From JACCXG01 sp963834305 (GTDB taxonomy: Bacteria > Acidobacteriota > Vicinamibacteria > Vicinamibacterales > 2-12-FULL-66-21): DNA of 64,000 nt. The notes beneath the pieces are model-generated. The model was not told where the DNA came from. It made no database searches and saw nothing but the letters and a program-made list of their open reading frames with translations. Positions 17,292-25,435 of the stretch are shown here, one piece after another. Each line of letters begins with the position of its first letter. Positions within the stretch are counted from its first letter, which is position 1. Where the stretch lies: positions 434,001-498,000 of the forward strand of contig CAWIAX010000002.1 of the NCBI GenBank assembly GCA_963834305.1, read 5' to 3'. Made by a program: the position numbers and the translations under genes.

Positions 17292-17777
17292 ATGCAGATT
17301 GAAATGACGATCAAGGGGCTGATGGTGGATCCCATCACCAACATGCCCATCATCATCCTGCGGGACAAGGACGGGCAGCGGGTGCTGCCGATCTGGGTGG
17401 GCGTGTTCGAGGCGAACGCCATCGCGCTGCAGATCGAGAACGTGGCGACGCCGCGGCCGATGACCCACGATCTCCTGCGCAACGTGATTCACGATCTCAA
17501 GGCCGACATCCGCAAGGTCGTCGTCTCGGATCTGAAGGAGAACACCTTCTACGCGCTGATCTATCTCGAGGTGAACGGCGAGGACGTGGCGGTCGATGCC
17601 CGCCCGAGCGATGCGATTGCGCTGGCGCTCCGCGCCCGCGCGCCGATCTACGTCGAGGACCGCGTGATCGACCATGCCAAGACCACGGACCTGGTCCCCG
17701 ACAAGGGGGACGCGGAGCGGCTGCAGAAGTGGCTCGAGAACCTGGACCCGGAGGAGATGGGCAAGTACAAGATGTAA
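17292..17777 (+). CDS. Bifunctional nuclease (BFN/DUF151) domain protein
   Basis: 161 residues, nearly all one BFN domain (MQIEMTIKGLMVDPITNMPI; LPIWVGVFEANAIALQIE; the conserved RPSDAIALALRARAPIYVED at about 104-123) with a short C-terminal helix. Plant homologues have nuclease activity; the bacterial role is poorly defined. It follows miaB, a frequent arrangement. 196 bases separate it from parA, with no feature beyond GC-rich sequence. Confidence 0.88.
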   Translation: MQIEMTIKGLMVDPITNMPIIILRDKDGQRVLPIWVGVFEANAIALQIENVATPRPMTHDLLRNVIHDLKADIRKVVVSDLKENTFYALIYLEVNGEDVAVDARPSDAIALALRARAPIYVEDRVIDHAKTTDLVPDKGDAERLQKWLENLDPEEMGKYKM

Positions 17778-17973
17778 TGACGCGCACCCTCGCATGACGC
17801 CCGCCAGCGTCTCCCCTCTGGCGCCTTCCGTCTCCGCCCCGGCGCGGTGGACGTCCGACACCCGGCGCCGCAGCCCGGACGTGCCGATCCCGCGCCGTTC
17901 TGACCATTTTTGAAATTCCCGACCCTTTGGCCATACAATGACCGCGTCCTGCGACGTACTGCCGTTCTCGCCG

Positions 17974-18729
17974 ATGATTGTCGCTATCGCTAACCAGAAA
18001 GGCGGCGTGGGGAAGACCACGACCGCGATCAACCTGGCCGCGGCGCTGTCCCTGCGCGGCAAGCCGACCCTGCTGGTGGACCTGGACCCGCAGGCCAACA
18101 GCTCGATGTCGTACCTCGAGGTGCCGCGCATCACGCGCAGCGTCTACGACGCGATCGTCGAGCCGACCTGCAGTTTTGCCGACATCATCCTGCCCTCGTC
18201 GCAGCCCAACCTGTTCGTGGCGCCGTCGAAGATCGCGCTCGCCAAGCTGGAGTCGAAGCTCATTGGCGAGCTCGACGCCCACTACCGGCTGAAGGATCGG
18301 CTCGAACCGATTCAACCCGACTACCCGAACATCGTGATCGACTGCCCGCCGACGCTGGGCCTGCTGACCGTGAATGCGCTGGTCGCGGCGACGCACCTGC
18401 TCATCCCGATCCAGTCGTCGTACTTCGCGCTCGAAGGGACCGACGACCTGCTCGAGACCGTCGAGAAGGTGCGCAGCCGGGCCAACCCGGCCCTCCAGAT
18501 CCTGGGCGTGGTGATCACGATGCACGACAAGCGCACCGCGCTGGCGCGGGACATCCGTTCCCAGATCGACCGGGTGTTCGGGTCGAAGGTGTTCAAGACC
18601 GTGATCACGAAGAGCGTGCGGCTCGAGGAGAGCCCGGCTTATAAGGAATCAATCTTTTCGTTCGCGCCCGACTCGAGCGGGGCGGCGGAGTATTACCGCC
18701 TCTGCGAGGAGGTTATGGACCGTGCCTAA
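17974..18729 (+). CDS. parA: ParA/Soj chromosome partitioning ATPase
   Basis: ATPase that moves ParB-parS complexes. 251 residues from ATG 17974 (MIVAIANQKGGVGKTTTAIN), the usual family start; an in-frame ATG at 17938 would add 12 residues. Deviant Walker A KGGVGKTT at 9-16 with its signature Lys, LLVDLDPQANSSM (Walker A'), and IVIDCPPTLG (Walker B). It overlaps parB by eight bases. No gidA/gidB/mnm genes are nearby, so oriC is not obviously in this window. Confidence 0.93.
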   Translation: MIVAIANQKGGVGKTTTAINLAAALSLRGKPTLLVDLDPQANSSMSYLEVPRITRSVYDAIVEPTCSFADIILPSSQPNLFVAPSKIALAKLESKLIGELDAHYRLKDRLEPIQPDYPNIVIDCPPTLGLLTVNALVAATHLLIPIQSSYFALEGTDDLLETVEKVRSRANPALQILGVVITMHDKRTALARDIRSQIDRVFGSKVFKTVITKSVRLEESPAYKESIFSFAPDSSGAAEYYRLCEEVMDRA

Positions 18730-19540
18730 GCGAGGACTTCCCGAGACCGTCCGCATGCGTCACGACTCACATTACGTGGATGCCCTTACGAGCTCCGCCG
18801 GCGCGCCGATCGGCCGGATGGTCGGCATCGACCAGATCGACGCCAACCCGAACCAGCCACGGCAGGTCATGGGCGACCTGTCGGAGCTGATGGCGTCGAT
18901 CGCCGAGAAGGGCATCATCGAGCCGCTCGTTGTCCGGCAGCGTGGGTCCCGGTTTCAGATCATTGCCGGTGAGCGCCGCTACCAGGCCGCCGTGCAGGTG
19001 GGGCTGCGCGAGATTCCGATCGTCATCCGCGAAGTCGACGACAACGAAATCATCGAGATTGCGCTGATCGAGAACATCCAGCGGAAGGACCTGACGCCGT
19101 TCGAGGAGGCGGAGGCGCTGCACTCGCTGGCGACCAAGTGCAACTATACGCACGAGGACATGGCGCGGCGGCTGGGGAAGTCGCGCACCGCCGTGACCGA
19201 GTCGTTGTCGCTGAATGCCATCCCGGAAGACGTCAAGAATCTGTGTCGGCTGGCCGACATTCACTCTAAATCACTGCTTTTACAGGTAGTTAGGCAGGGC
19301 GACCCGCAGAAAATGGTGGCCCTGGTCGAACGAATCGCCCGCGAGGACGGCACCACCCGCGAAACGGTCCGGCGCGAGACCGCCAAGGCGAAGCCGGGGC
19401 GGCCCAAGGCCTACACCTTCAGCTACAAGGCGCCCACCAAGGCCTTCAAGCTGCAGATGAAGTTCTCGAAATCGCGGGTCGAGCGCGACGAAGTCATCGA
19501 GGCGCTCGAGGCCATCATCAAGGAACTGCGGTCCTCGTAA
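18722..19540 (+). CDS. parB: ParB/Spo0J family partition protein
   Basis: DNA-binding CTPase clamp that loads at parS. 272 residues from a GTG inside the end of parA. The N-terminal ParB domain has the CTP-binding motif GERRYQAA (about 82-89; most ParBs have GERRWRA) and ENIQRKDLTPFEEAEA, then an HTH (YTHEDMARRLGKSRTAVTES). The C-terminal part (about 215-272) is a basic linker followed by a domain (YTFSYKAPTKAFKLQMKF) unlike the leucine-rich dimer domain of chromosomal ParBs. I did not notice a consensus parS in the window. Confidence 0.9.
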   Translation: MPKRGLPETVRMRHDSHYVDALTSSAGAPIGRMVGIDQIDANPNQPRQVMGDLSELMASIAEKGIIEPLVVRQRGSRFQIIAGERRYQAAVQVGLREIPIVIREVDDNEIIEIALIENIQRKDLTPFEEAEALHSLATKCNYTHEDMARRLGKSRTAVTESLSLNAIPEDVKNLCRLADIHSKSLLLQVVRQGDPQKMVALVERIAREDGTTRETVRRETAKAKPGRPKAYTFSYKAPTKAFKLQMKFSKSRVERDEVIEALEAIIKELRSS

Positions 19541-19550
19541 GGTCACACGC

Positions 19551-19580
19551 AACTCCCAACTTCCAAAACCCAACTCCCAA
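19551..19580. repeat. C-rich heptad array, left side of structured region
   Basis: Copies of CCCAACT with a degenerate middle copy (TTCCAAAA). It starts ten bases after the parB stop. Same family as the arrays at 5463-5545. Confidence 0.65.
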
Positions 19581-19600
19581 GAGTCGGTCTTCCCAAGCAC

Positions 19601-19742
19601 GTTGGCTGGGTGACGGGGTTTTCCTCACAGGAAAACGACGGCCGGCCTGGTTGCTGGACAAGCCCTGGACAAAGATGCGCGGGCCGCGCTTGATCCGTGG
19701 CCGAACCTGAGCCAGCACGACGACACGACCCAGGCAGCCAAC
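19601..19742. ncRNA. Candidate structured RNA or element (unnamed)
   Basis: A closing helix pairs GTTGGCT+GGGT (19601-19611) with ACCC+AGCCAAC (19728-19731, 19736-19742), leaving a four-base bulge. Inside are a perfect 7-bp hairpin GTTTTCC/GGAAAAC with a 5-base loop (19618-19636), a 6-bp helix TGCTGG/CCAGCA (19652-19657 with 19712-19717), and a GC-rich hairpin within it (about 19676-19689). The shape is a small multi-branched fold of about 142 nt, flanked on both sides by C-rich heptad arrays. It matches no riboswitch, 6S, SRP, tmRNA or RNase P core I know. Strand is undetermined. Confidence 0.35.
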
Positions 19743-19770
19743 CGGGATAGCCGCGCCAGGAGGCCAAGCG

Positions 19771-19801
19771 AACTCCCAGTTCCCAAATCCCAATTTCCAA
19801 G
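19771..19801. repeat. C-rich heptad array, right side of structured region
   Basis: CCCAGTT, CCCAAAT, CCCAATT copies in tandem. Same orientation as the array at 19551, so the element between is bracketed by direct, not inverted, copies. Confidence 0.65.
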
Positions 19802-19989
19802 TTTGCGGAATTGACAAGTTTGAGAGTTGGGGCTCTAGCCGTCTGACTGACGACGAATCGGCCCAACGGCTAGTGGCGAGCCTTTGGTTAACATAACACT
19901 CATTATCAGACCCATGCGAAAAGCCCAGAAATAGGCGATTGTGCACGGTTTGCGGATGCCTGGGATGGCGAATGCCCTACCTTCCAGGT

Positions 19990-20101
19990 CCCAAATCCCA
20001 ATTCCCAAGTCCCAGGTTCTGCGGGACTGGCAAATTTGGGAGTTGGGCTTTGGGAGTTGGGCTTTGAAGTTTGGAAGTTGGGTTTTGGAACTTGGGAATT
20101 G
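19990..20101. repeat. Facing C-rich and G-rich heptad arrays before lptFG
   Basis: CCC-AAAT-CCC-AATT-CCC-AAGT-CCC at 19990-20013 and GGG-AGTT-GGG-CTTT-GGG-AGTT-GGG at 20038-20061 both fit exact four-tract N4-spaced quadruplex/i-motif patterns. Degenerate G-rich copies continue to 20101, 42 bases before the lptFG start. The arms are complementary and could form a long imperfect hairpin. Confidence 0.75.
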
Positions 20102-20142
20102 AGAGAGTTCGCGAATTTGATACGCTTCGAACCGAAACGCCC

Positions 20143-22539
20143 ATGACCCTCGACCGCTACGTGCTGCGGGAAATCCTGCCGCCGTTCCTGCTCGCGCTGC
20201 TCATCTTCACCTTCCTGCTGGTGCTCCCGCCGGTCATGGACCAGCTCGAGAGCCTCCTCGCCAAGGGCATCACCTGGGGCATGGCGCTGCGGATTCTCTG
20301 GACCCTGGTCCCCCAGGCCCTCGGCCTGACGATCCCGATGGCGCTGCTCGTCGGCATCCTGATCGGCCTCGGCCGCATGTCGGGCGACCGCGAATCGGTG
20401 GCGCTGCTGGCCTGCGGCGTCAGTCCCTACCGCCTCCTGCGGCCGCTCGGCCTGATCGCGGTCCTGGCCGCCCTGGCGACCGGCTACGTGATGATCGTGG
20501 CCATCCCGAACTCCAACCAGACGTTCCGCGAGATCACCTTCTCCCTGGTGGCCCAGAAGGTCGAAACGGACATCCAGCCCCGGGTCTTTTTCCAGGATTT
20601 CCCCGGCTGGGTCCTCTACGCCCGCGAGGAGCCGGAGACGGGCCAGCCAGGCTGGAAGAAGGTGATGGTCGCCAACACGGGCGGGGACGGGCAGTCCACC
20701 ATCTACATGGCCGAACGTGGCCGGCTGGTCGTGGACCGCGAAAAGCGGCGGGTCGACCTCGTCCTGACCAACGGCACGACCTACCGCACCGGCGGCCCGG
20801 CAGAAACGGATACGGTCCGGTTCACCGACAGCATGACGCTCGGCCTGGACCCCGACTCGGTCTTCCGCAGGATCAACGTGCAGCCCGGCATCAACGAGAA
20901 GACTATCCCGGAGCTGCGTGAGGATGCCGCCGGCAAGGTCCGGGACGGGCTGTCGCCGCACCCCGAGGTCATCGCCATCCAGCAGAAGTTCTCGATTCCG
21001 GTGGCCTGCCTGGTCTTTGCCCTGATTGGCCTGGCCCTCGGCCTGACGGTGGCCCGCGAAGGCAAGCTCGCCGGCTTCGTGGTCGGCGTGGTGGTGATCT
21101 TCAGCTACTACATCGTGATGTTCCTCAGCGAATCCCTCACCAAGGGCCATCACCTGAACATGTATCTCTCCCGCTGGGTCCCCAACATCGTCCTGGGGGC
21201 CTTCGGCGTGGCGGCGCTGGTCTGGCGGGCGCGGCACGTGGAAGGCCGGCTTCCCTTCAGGCTGCCGGCGGTGCTGGCGCGCCTGCCGCTGCGGTGGACC
21301 TCCCCCGCCGGCGATACCGGCGCGCCGGCGCCCCCCCTGGACGCCTCGGGCCCCTCACCCGCCTCGTCGTCTTCCCGGCCCGGGACGGGCCCTGGTGCCG
21401 GCCCCGGCAACAGCCCAGCCAGGCCGCCGGTGCTGGTCATCCGCTTCCCCCGGGTGCACCTGCCGACGCCGGGCCTCCTCGACCGCTACATCAGCCGGAC
21501 CTACATCCGCATCGCCGGGCTGTCGTTCCTGGCCCTGCTCGGGCTGTTCTACATCTCGACGTTCCTCGACCGGTCGGACAAGATCTTCAAGGGGCAGGCC
21601 ACGGTCGGCGACGTGATCACGCTGCTCGTCTACATGACGCCGCGGTTCGTCTACTTCGTCATCCCGATTGCCGCCCTGCTCAGCGTGCTGGTGACGTTCG
21701 GGCTGCTGTCGCGCAACAGTGAATTGACGGTGATGAAGGCGTGCGGCATCAGCCTCTACCGGGCGTCGCTGTCGGTCATCCTGCTGTCGCTGGTGTTCAG
21801 CGGCGCCATCTTCGGCCTCGAGCAGCGGCTGCTGGCCCGCGCGACCCGCCAGGCCGAGATCGTGGACTCGAAGATCAGGGGGCGGACACCGCGGATCTTC
21901 GACGCGCTCAACCGGCAGTGGATCGTCGGCCGCGAGGGGGCGGTCTACCACTACTCGTATTTCGACCCGGACGCGAAGGAACTCGCCCGGCTGTGGATCT
22001 ACGAACCGGCGGCCGACGGCATCAGCCTCACCCGGGTCCTCTCCGCGGAAACCGCCAAATACCGCCAGGGCTGGGTCGGGGCTCACGTCCGCGAGGGGCT
22101 GTTCACCGCCGCGACGCCGAAGTGGACGTCAGTCGAAGAACGCCGGCTGCCCCTCGAAACGCCGGACTACTTCGCCACCGAGCAGCCGGTCGCCGAGATG
22201 ATGACGGTCCGTGAGCTCCGGCGCTACGTCAACGAGCTCTCCGACAGCGGCATCAACGTGGTCGCCCTGGCGGTCGAGCTGCAGCACAAGCTGGCCTTCC
22301 CCTTCGTCACGCTGGTGATGACGCTGCTCGCCATCCCGTTCGGCGTCAGCACCGGGCGTCGCGGCGCGCTCTACGCGGTCGGCCTCGGGATTATCCTGGC
22401 CCTGTCCTACTGGATCGTCACCAGCCTCTTCGTCGCCCTCGGCAAGAGCGGCCTGCTCGCTCCGATGCTCGCCGCCTGGGCTCCCAACATCATCGTCTTG
22501 GGGGCGGCCGCCTACTTGTTCCTGACTGTGAAGACCTGA
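20143..22539 (+). CDS. lptFG: Fused LptF-LptG LPS export permease
   Basis: Membrane part of the LPS exporter powered by LptB. 798 residues in one frame with two complete YjgP/YjgQ modules. Module 1 (about 1-385) starts DRYVLREILPPFLLALLIFT and ends with helices near SIPVACLVFALIGLALGL. A Pro/Ser/Gly-rich linker spans about 386-432. Module 2 (about 445-798) starts again LLDRYISRTYIRIAGLSFLA and ends KLAFPFVTLVMTLLAIPFGV plus two helices. Each module keeps the periplasmic jellyroll between helices 3 and 4. LptF and LptG are normally separate genes. The ATG at 20143 is used; an in-frame Met at 20071 would only translate repeat DNA. Confidence 0.93.
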   Translation: MTLDRYVLREILPPFLLALLIFTFLLVLPPVMDQLESLLAKGITWGMALRILWTLVPQALGLTIPMALLVGILIGLGRMSGDRESVALLACGVSPYRLLRPLGLIAVLAALATGYVMIVAIPNSNQTFREITFSLVAQKVETDIQPRVFFQDFPGWVLYAREEPETGQPGWKKVMVANTGGDGQSTIYMAERGRLVVDREKRRVDLVLTNGTTYRTGGPAETDTVRFTDSMTLGLDPDSVFRRINVQPGINEKTIPELREDAAGKVRDGLSPHPEVIAIQQKFSIPVACLVFALIGLALGLTVAREGKLAGFVVGVVVIFSYYIVMFLSESLTKGHHLNMYLSRWVPNIVLGAFGVAALVWRARHVEGRLPFRLPAVLARLPLRWTSPAGDTGAPAPPLDASGPSPASSSSRPGTGPGAGPGNSPARPPVLVIRFPRVHLPTPGLLDRYISRTYIRIAGLSFLALLGLFYISTFLDRSDKIFKGQATVGDVITLLVYMTPRFVYFVIPIAALLSVLVTFGLLSRNSELTVMKACGISLYRASLSVILLSLVFSGAIFGLEQRLLARATRQAEIVDSKIRGRTPRIFDALNRQWIVGREGAVYHYSYFDPDAKELARLWIYEPAADGISLTRVLSAETAKYRQGWVGAHVREGLFTAATPKWTSVEERRLPLETPDYFATEQPVAEMMTVRELRRYVNELSDSGINVVALAVELQHKLAFPFVTLVMTLLAIPFGVSTGRRGALYAVGLGIILALSYWIVTSLFVALGKSGLLAPMLAAWAPNIIVLGAAAYLFLTVKT

Positions 22540-24267
22540 GGGCTCCAGCCGGCCGAAGCGCACGTCGCTGACCGTGAAGCGCCCGGCGGCGCCTGGGACC
22601 GCATTCCTGAGATCGACGACCAGCAGCAGCGATGTCGCGGCGGTAACGGGTGGCCGCGGGCCCGGTGCGCCCTCCGGGCGGAGACGGTCGAGCGGAATGC
22701 GGACCTCGCGGTCGGCGGCGTCCAGATAGATCGAACGTCCCCACCGCGCCTCGCTGCTGCCGCCGAACCGGAGCTGCACCGAGACCCGCATCGGCCGCGA
22801 GGCACGCCCCCGCAGCACCAGCACGTTCGCGTTCGCGGGCACCTCCGAGAGGCGTGCGGCCAGCGCGGCGAACTGGCTCGCCCTGACGTCCGGCTGCAGC
22901 TGAAACTGCAGGCTGACCGCATCAGCGCCGGTGATCACCTGCGCCGGCGACAGCGGACTGGCTTCCGCGGCCCAACCCTCTTCCCCCACGACACGGAGGT
23001 CAACGACCGCAGGTGCGACCGCCGCGGGCTCCGTTCGGGAGACCCAGCGGTAGATCGGATTGCTGACCAGCCAGGGGACCGGCGGTGAACCGGGCGCACC
23101 TGGCACGTGAATCTCGACCCGGTAGACGCCGGGCAGCGCCGACTCGTGATCGAGCGCTCCCCCGCCTGCCTGCGCCGCCGCCCGGCCGTCGCGCAGCAGG
23201 CTCGTGATGGCCCCTGCCGGCGCCGCCGCCCGGACGCTGAAACGCGCCGTGCCGGCCTCGGCCGGCAGCAGCTCCCCCATCGCGGCGCTCCGGTCCGGCG
23301 TGCGGGCCGTGAAGTCGAGCGAGGCCGGCGACGCGACGGCGTCGATGGCAGTAAAGACCGACCCGGCCCGGATCGCGGTCACCAGGGCTTCCGCGTCGCT
23401 CGCCGCGAGGCCGGTTGCCGCGGGCCCCGCCGGCAGCCGCACGTATATCGAGAACATCCGCAGGCTCGCGTCGTACGACGGCAGGTGCAGGCGCCGGCCG
23501 CGGGCGCCGTTGGTCTCCGGGCCGAACCCGCCGTGCGCATCCTGTGCCGCCAGGCCCACGACCCGGCGCGTGGCGCCGAGCCGGTCCCACATCTCCAGGT
23601 TGGCGGACGGACGATCGAGGAGGGTCGCGAGGGCGCCCGCCGGCCGCCACAGGTACGCGAGCACCGCTCGCGACAGCCGCAGCCGCCCCTCGTTGCGCCA
23701 TTCGCTGTCCGCGCTCAGCCACTCGAGGCCGTCCACCGGCACAGCCCAGTCGGTCCAGGCCAGCTCCGCGCGGGGCGAATACGGATGCGCCGCCACACCA
23801 AAGCCGCCCAGCCTCGCCACGTCCTCGGCAACCGCGTCCGCCTCCCCGCCGAGCGGATAGGGCGCCGGCGCCGCCAGGCCGAGCGCCACGTAGTGCCCGT
23901 CCCGCGTGCTGATTTCGACCGCGTCGATGCACAGCACGCCGTCGAGGTATTCCGGCGGATCGGGCGGCCGCGTGGCGTCGCCGTGATCCGTGAAGATCGC
24001 GAACGCCAGGCCGGCGCGGGCGGCCGCGGCGGCAATCGCCCGCTTGTCCAGGGCGCCGTCGGATCGGGTCGTATGGAGGTGGAACGCGCCGCGCACGGTC
24101 CTCCCCTGCGCGCCTTGCGCCGCCGGGGCGGCGATGGAGGCCTGCGGCGCGGGCGTGGTCCAGATGACGAACGCGGCACACCCCAAAAACAAAAAAAAGA
24201 CGACGGCCGCGAGGGCCGTCGTCTTCAGGATGATGGGCCTGGTGGGTCGGGGGCGGGCTCCGCTCAC
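22129..24267 (-). CDS. PHP-domain metallohydrolase-like lipoprotein (CehA/McbA type)
   Basis: Predicted secreted or membrane-bound metal-dependent hydrolase; substrate unknown. It starts at GTG 24267. The N-terminus has a hydrophobic helix ending in a lipobox-like LFLGC (Cys30), then the PHP motif FHLHTTRSDG (His63, His65, Asp70), IFTDHGD and AAHPYSP, as in CehA/McbA proteins. The C-terminal half (about 330-570) looks like a beta-rich carbohydrate-binding-like region. The last 130 or so residues, after about 22539, are antisense to lptFG, hydrophilic and of poor coding quality, so the real protein probably ends near 22515-22540 and a stop may be missed by an indel. It follows metK by 13 bases, but the metK terminator lies in its signal-peptide codons. 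Confidence 0.75.
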   Translation of the reverse strand: MSGARPRPTRPIILKTTALAAVVFFLFLGCAAFVIWTTPAPQASIAAPAAQGAQGRTVRGAFHLHTTRSDGALDKRAIAAAAARAGLAFAIFTDHGDATRPPDPPEYLDGVLCIDAVEISTRDGHYVALGLAAPAPYPLGGEADAVAEDVARLGGFGVAAHPYSPRAELAWTDWAVPVDGLEWLSADSEWRNEGRLRLSRAVLAYLWRPAGALATLLDRPSANLEMWDRLGATRRVVGLAAQDAHGGFGPETNGARGRRLHLPSYDASLRMFSIYVRLPAGPAATGLAASDAEALVTAIRAGSVFTAIDAVASPASLDFTARTPDRSAAMGELLPAEAGTARFSVRAAAPAGAITSLLRDGRAAAQAGGGALDHESALPGVYRVEIHVPGAPGSPPVPWLVSNPIYRWVSRTEPAAVAPAVVDLRVVGEEGWAAEASPLSPAQVITGADAVSLQFQLQPDVRASQFAALAARLSEVPANANVLVLRGRASRPMRVSVQLRFGGSSEARWGRSIYLDAADREVRIPLDRLRPEGAPGPRPPVTAATSLLLVVDLRNAVPGAAGRFTVSDVRFGRLEPSGLHSQEQVGGRPQDDDVGSPGGEHRSEQAALAEGDEEAGDDPVGQGQDNPEADRVERAATPGADAERDGEQRHHQRDEGEGQLVLQLDRQGDHVDAAVGELVDVAPELTDRHHLGDRLLGGEVVRRFEGQPAFFD
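24185..24226 (-). terminator. Intrinsic terminator of metK inside the PHP gene
   Basis: On the minus strand a 12-bp perfect stem (AAGACGACGGCC pairing with GGCCGTCGTCTT, loop CTCGC) is followed by T8, G and T5. This is a textbook Rho-independent terminator, 55 bases after the metK stop. It falls in codons 14-28 of the downstream gene, encoding KTTALAAVVFFLF of its membrane segment. Confidence 0.85.
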
Positions 24268-24280
24268 CGGTCCGCCGGTC

Positions 24281-25435
24281 CTACCGGATGCCGGCGTCGG
24301 CGCGGAGGCTGGTCGCCTTGTCGGTGCGCTCCCAGGTGAACTCCGGCTCGGTGCGGCCGAAGTGGCCGAAGGCGGCGGTCTTTTTGTAGATCGGGCGCCG
24401 CAGGTCGAGCGTCTCGATGATCCCGCGCGGCGTCAGCTTGAAATGCGCCCTCACCAATTCACCAATCTTGTCGTCGTCCACCACGCCCGTTTGGAAGGTG
24501 TCGACGTAGACCGACACCGGCTCGGCCACGCCAATCGCATAGGCGAGCTGCACCTGGCACTTCTCTGCCAGGCCGGCGGCCACGATGTTTTTTGCCACGT
24601 AGCGCGCCATGTAGCAGGCCGAACGGTCCACCTTTGTAGGGTCTTTGCCCGAAAACGCACCGCCGCCGTGCGGCGCCGCTCCCCCGTAGGTGTCGACGAT
24701 GATCTTGCGGCCGGTGACGCCGGCATCGCCGTGCGGTCCGCCGACCACGAAGCGGCCGGTGGGGTTGATCAGGTACTTGGTCTTGTCGTCCACCATCGAG
24801 GCGGGGATGACGCGGTTGATGATCTTCTCCTGGATGTCTTCGCGCAGCGTGTCGTTGGTCACGGTCGCGCTGTGCTGGGTCGAGACGACGACCGTGTCCA
24901 CGCGGACCGGCTTGCCGTTGTCGTATTCGACCGAGACCTGGGACTTGCCGTCGGGCCGGAGGTAATCCATCACGCCGTCGCGGCGCGCGCACGACAGCCC
25001 TTTCACCAGCTTGTGCGCCAGCATGATCGGCAGCGGCATGAGCTCTTCGGTCTCGGTGCAGGCATAGCCGAACATCAGCCCCTGGTCGCCGGCGCCGCCC
25101 GGGTCCACGCCCATCGCGATGTCGGGCGACTGCTCGTGGATCGTCGACAGGACCGCGCACGTCTCGGAGTCGAAGCCATACTTGGCGCGGGTGTAGCCGA
25201 CGTCCTTGATCGTCTCGCGGACGACCTTCGGGAAGTCGACGTAGCAGCTGGTGGTGATTTCGCCCGCGATAATCGCCATGCCGGTCGTGACCAGCGTTTC
25301 GCAGGCCACGCGGCCGACGGGGTCCTGGGCGAGGATGGCGTCGAGAATCGAGTCGGAGATCTGGTCGGCGATCTTGTCCGGATGGCCTTCCGTGACGGAC
25401 TCGGACGTGAAGAGATAGCGGCCCTTGCGGCTCAT
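24281..25435 (-). CDS. metK: S-adenosylmethionine synthetase
   Basis: Makes SAM from methionine and ATP. 384 residues with all family blocks: FTSESVTEGHPDKIADQISD at the N-terminus, GAGDQGLMFGYA, the P-loop-like GGGAFSGKDPTKVDRSA, and the C-terminal GHFGRTEPEFTWE. Catalytic His of EGHPDK and the metal-binding Asp residues are present. The 155-base leader to xerD holds no SAM riboswitch that I recognise; the start has GGAGCT as a plausible ribosome site. Confidence 0.97.
   Translation of the reverse strand: MSRKGRYLFTSESVTEGHPDKIADQISDSILDAILAQDPVGRVACETLVTTGMAIIAGEITTSCYVDFPKVVRETIKDVGYTRAKYGFDSETCAVLSTIHEQSPDIAMGVDPGGAGDQGLMFGYACTETEELMPLPIMLAHKLVKGLSCARRDGVMDYLRPDGKSQVSVEYDNGKPVRVDTVVVSTQHSATVTNDTLREDIQEKIINRVIPASMVDDKTKYLINPTGRFVVGGPHGDAGVTGRKIIVDTYGGAAPHGGGAFSGKDPTKVDRSACYMARYVAKNIVAAGLAEKCQVQLAYAIGVAEPVSVYVDTFQTGVVDDDKIGELVRAHFKLTPRGIIETLDLRRPIYKKTAAFGHFGRTEPEFTWERTDKATSLRADAGIR

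Larger units (their letters stand above)
19541..20142. other. 600-bp gene-free region with repeats and predicted RNA structure
   Basis: Nothing here looks protein-coding; minus-strand open frames have no recognisable content. It contains three C-rich heptad arrays (19551-19580, 19771-19801, 19990-20013), one long G-rich array (20038-20101), a multi-stem structure (19601-19742), and a second hairpin with GGCTC+TAGCCG pairing to CGGCTA+GAGCC (19831-19882). An AT-richer stretch at 19885-19925 lies between. An lptFG promoter must lie in or before the last 40 bases but no good match is seen. Confidence 0.7.

Noticed and set aside
19543..19946. Minus-strand open frames in the 600-bp intergenic region
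   Set aside because: They translate heptad repeats into Leu-Gly-Phe/Trp-type runs and have no start site or family similarity I can see.
22129..22512. Real C-terminal domain of the PHP protein antisense to lptFG
   Set aside because: The composition is that of a reverse-strand shadow of membrane helices and no family motif is seen; kept only as a possible overlap in the findings.
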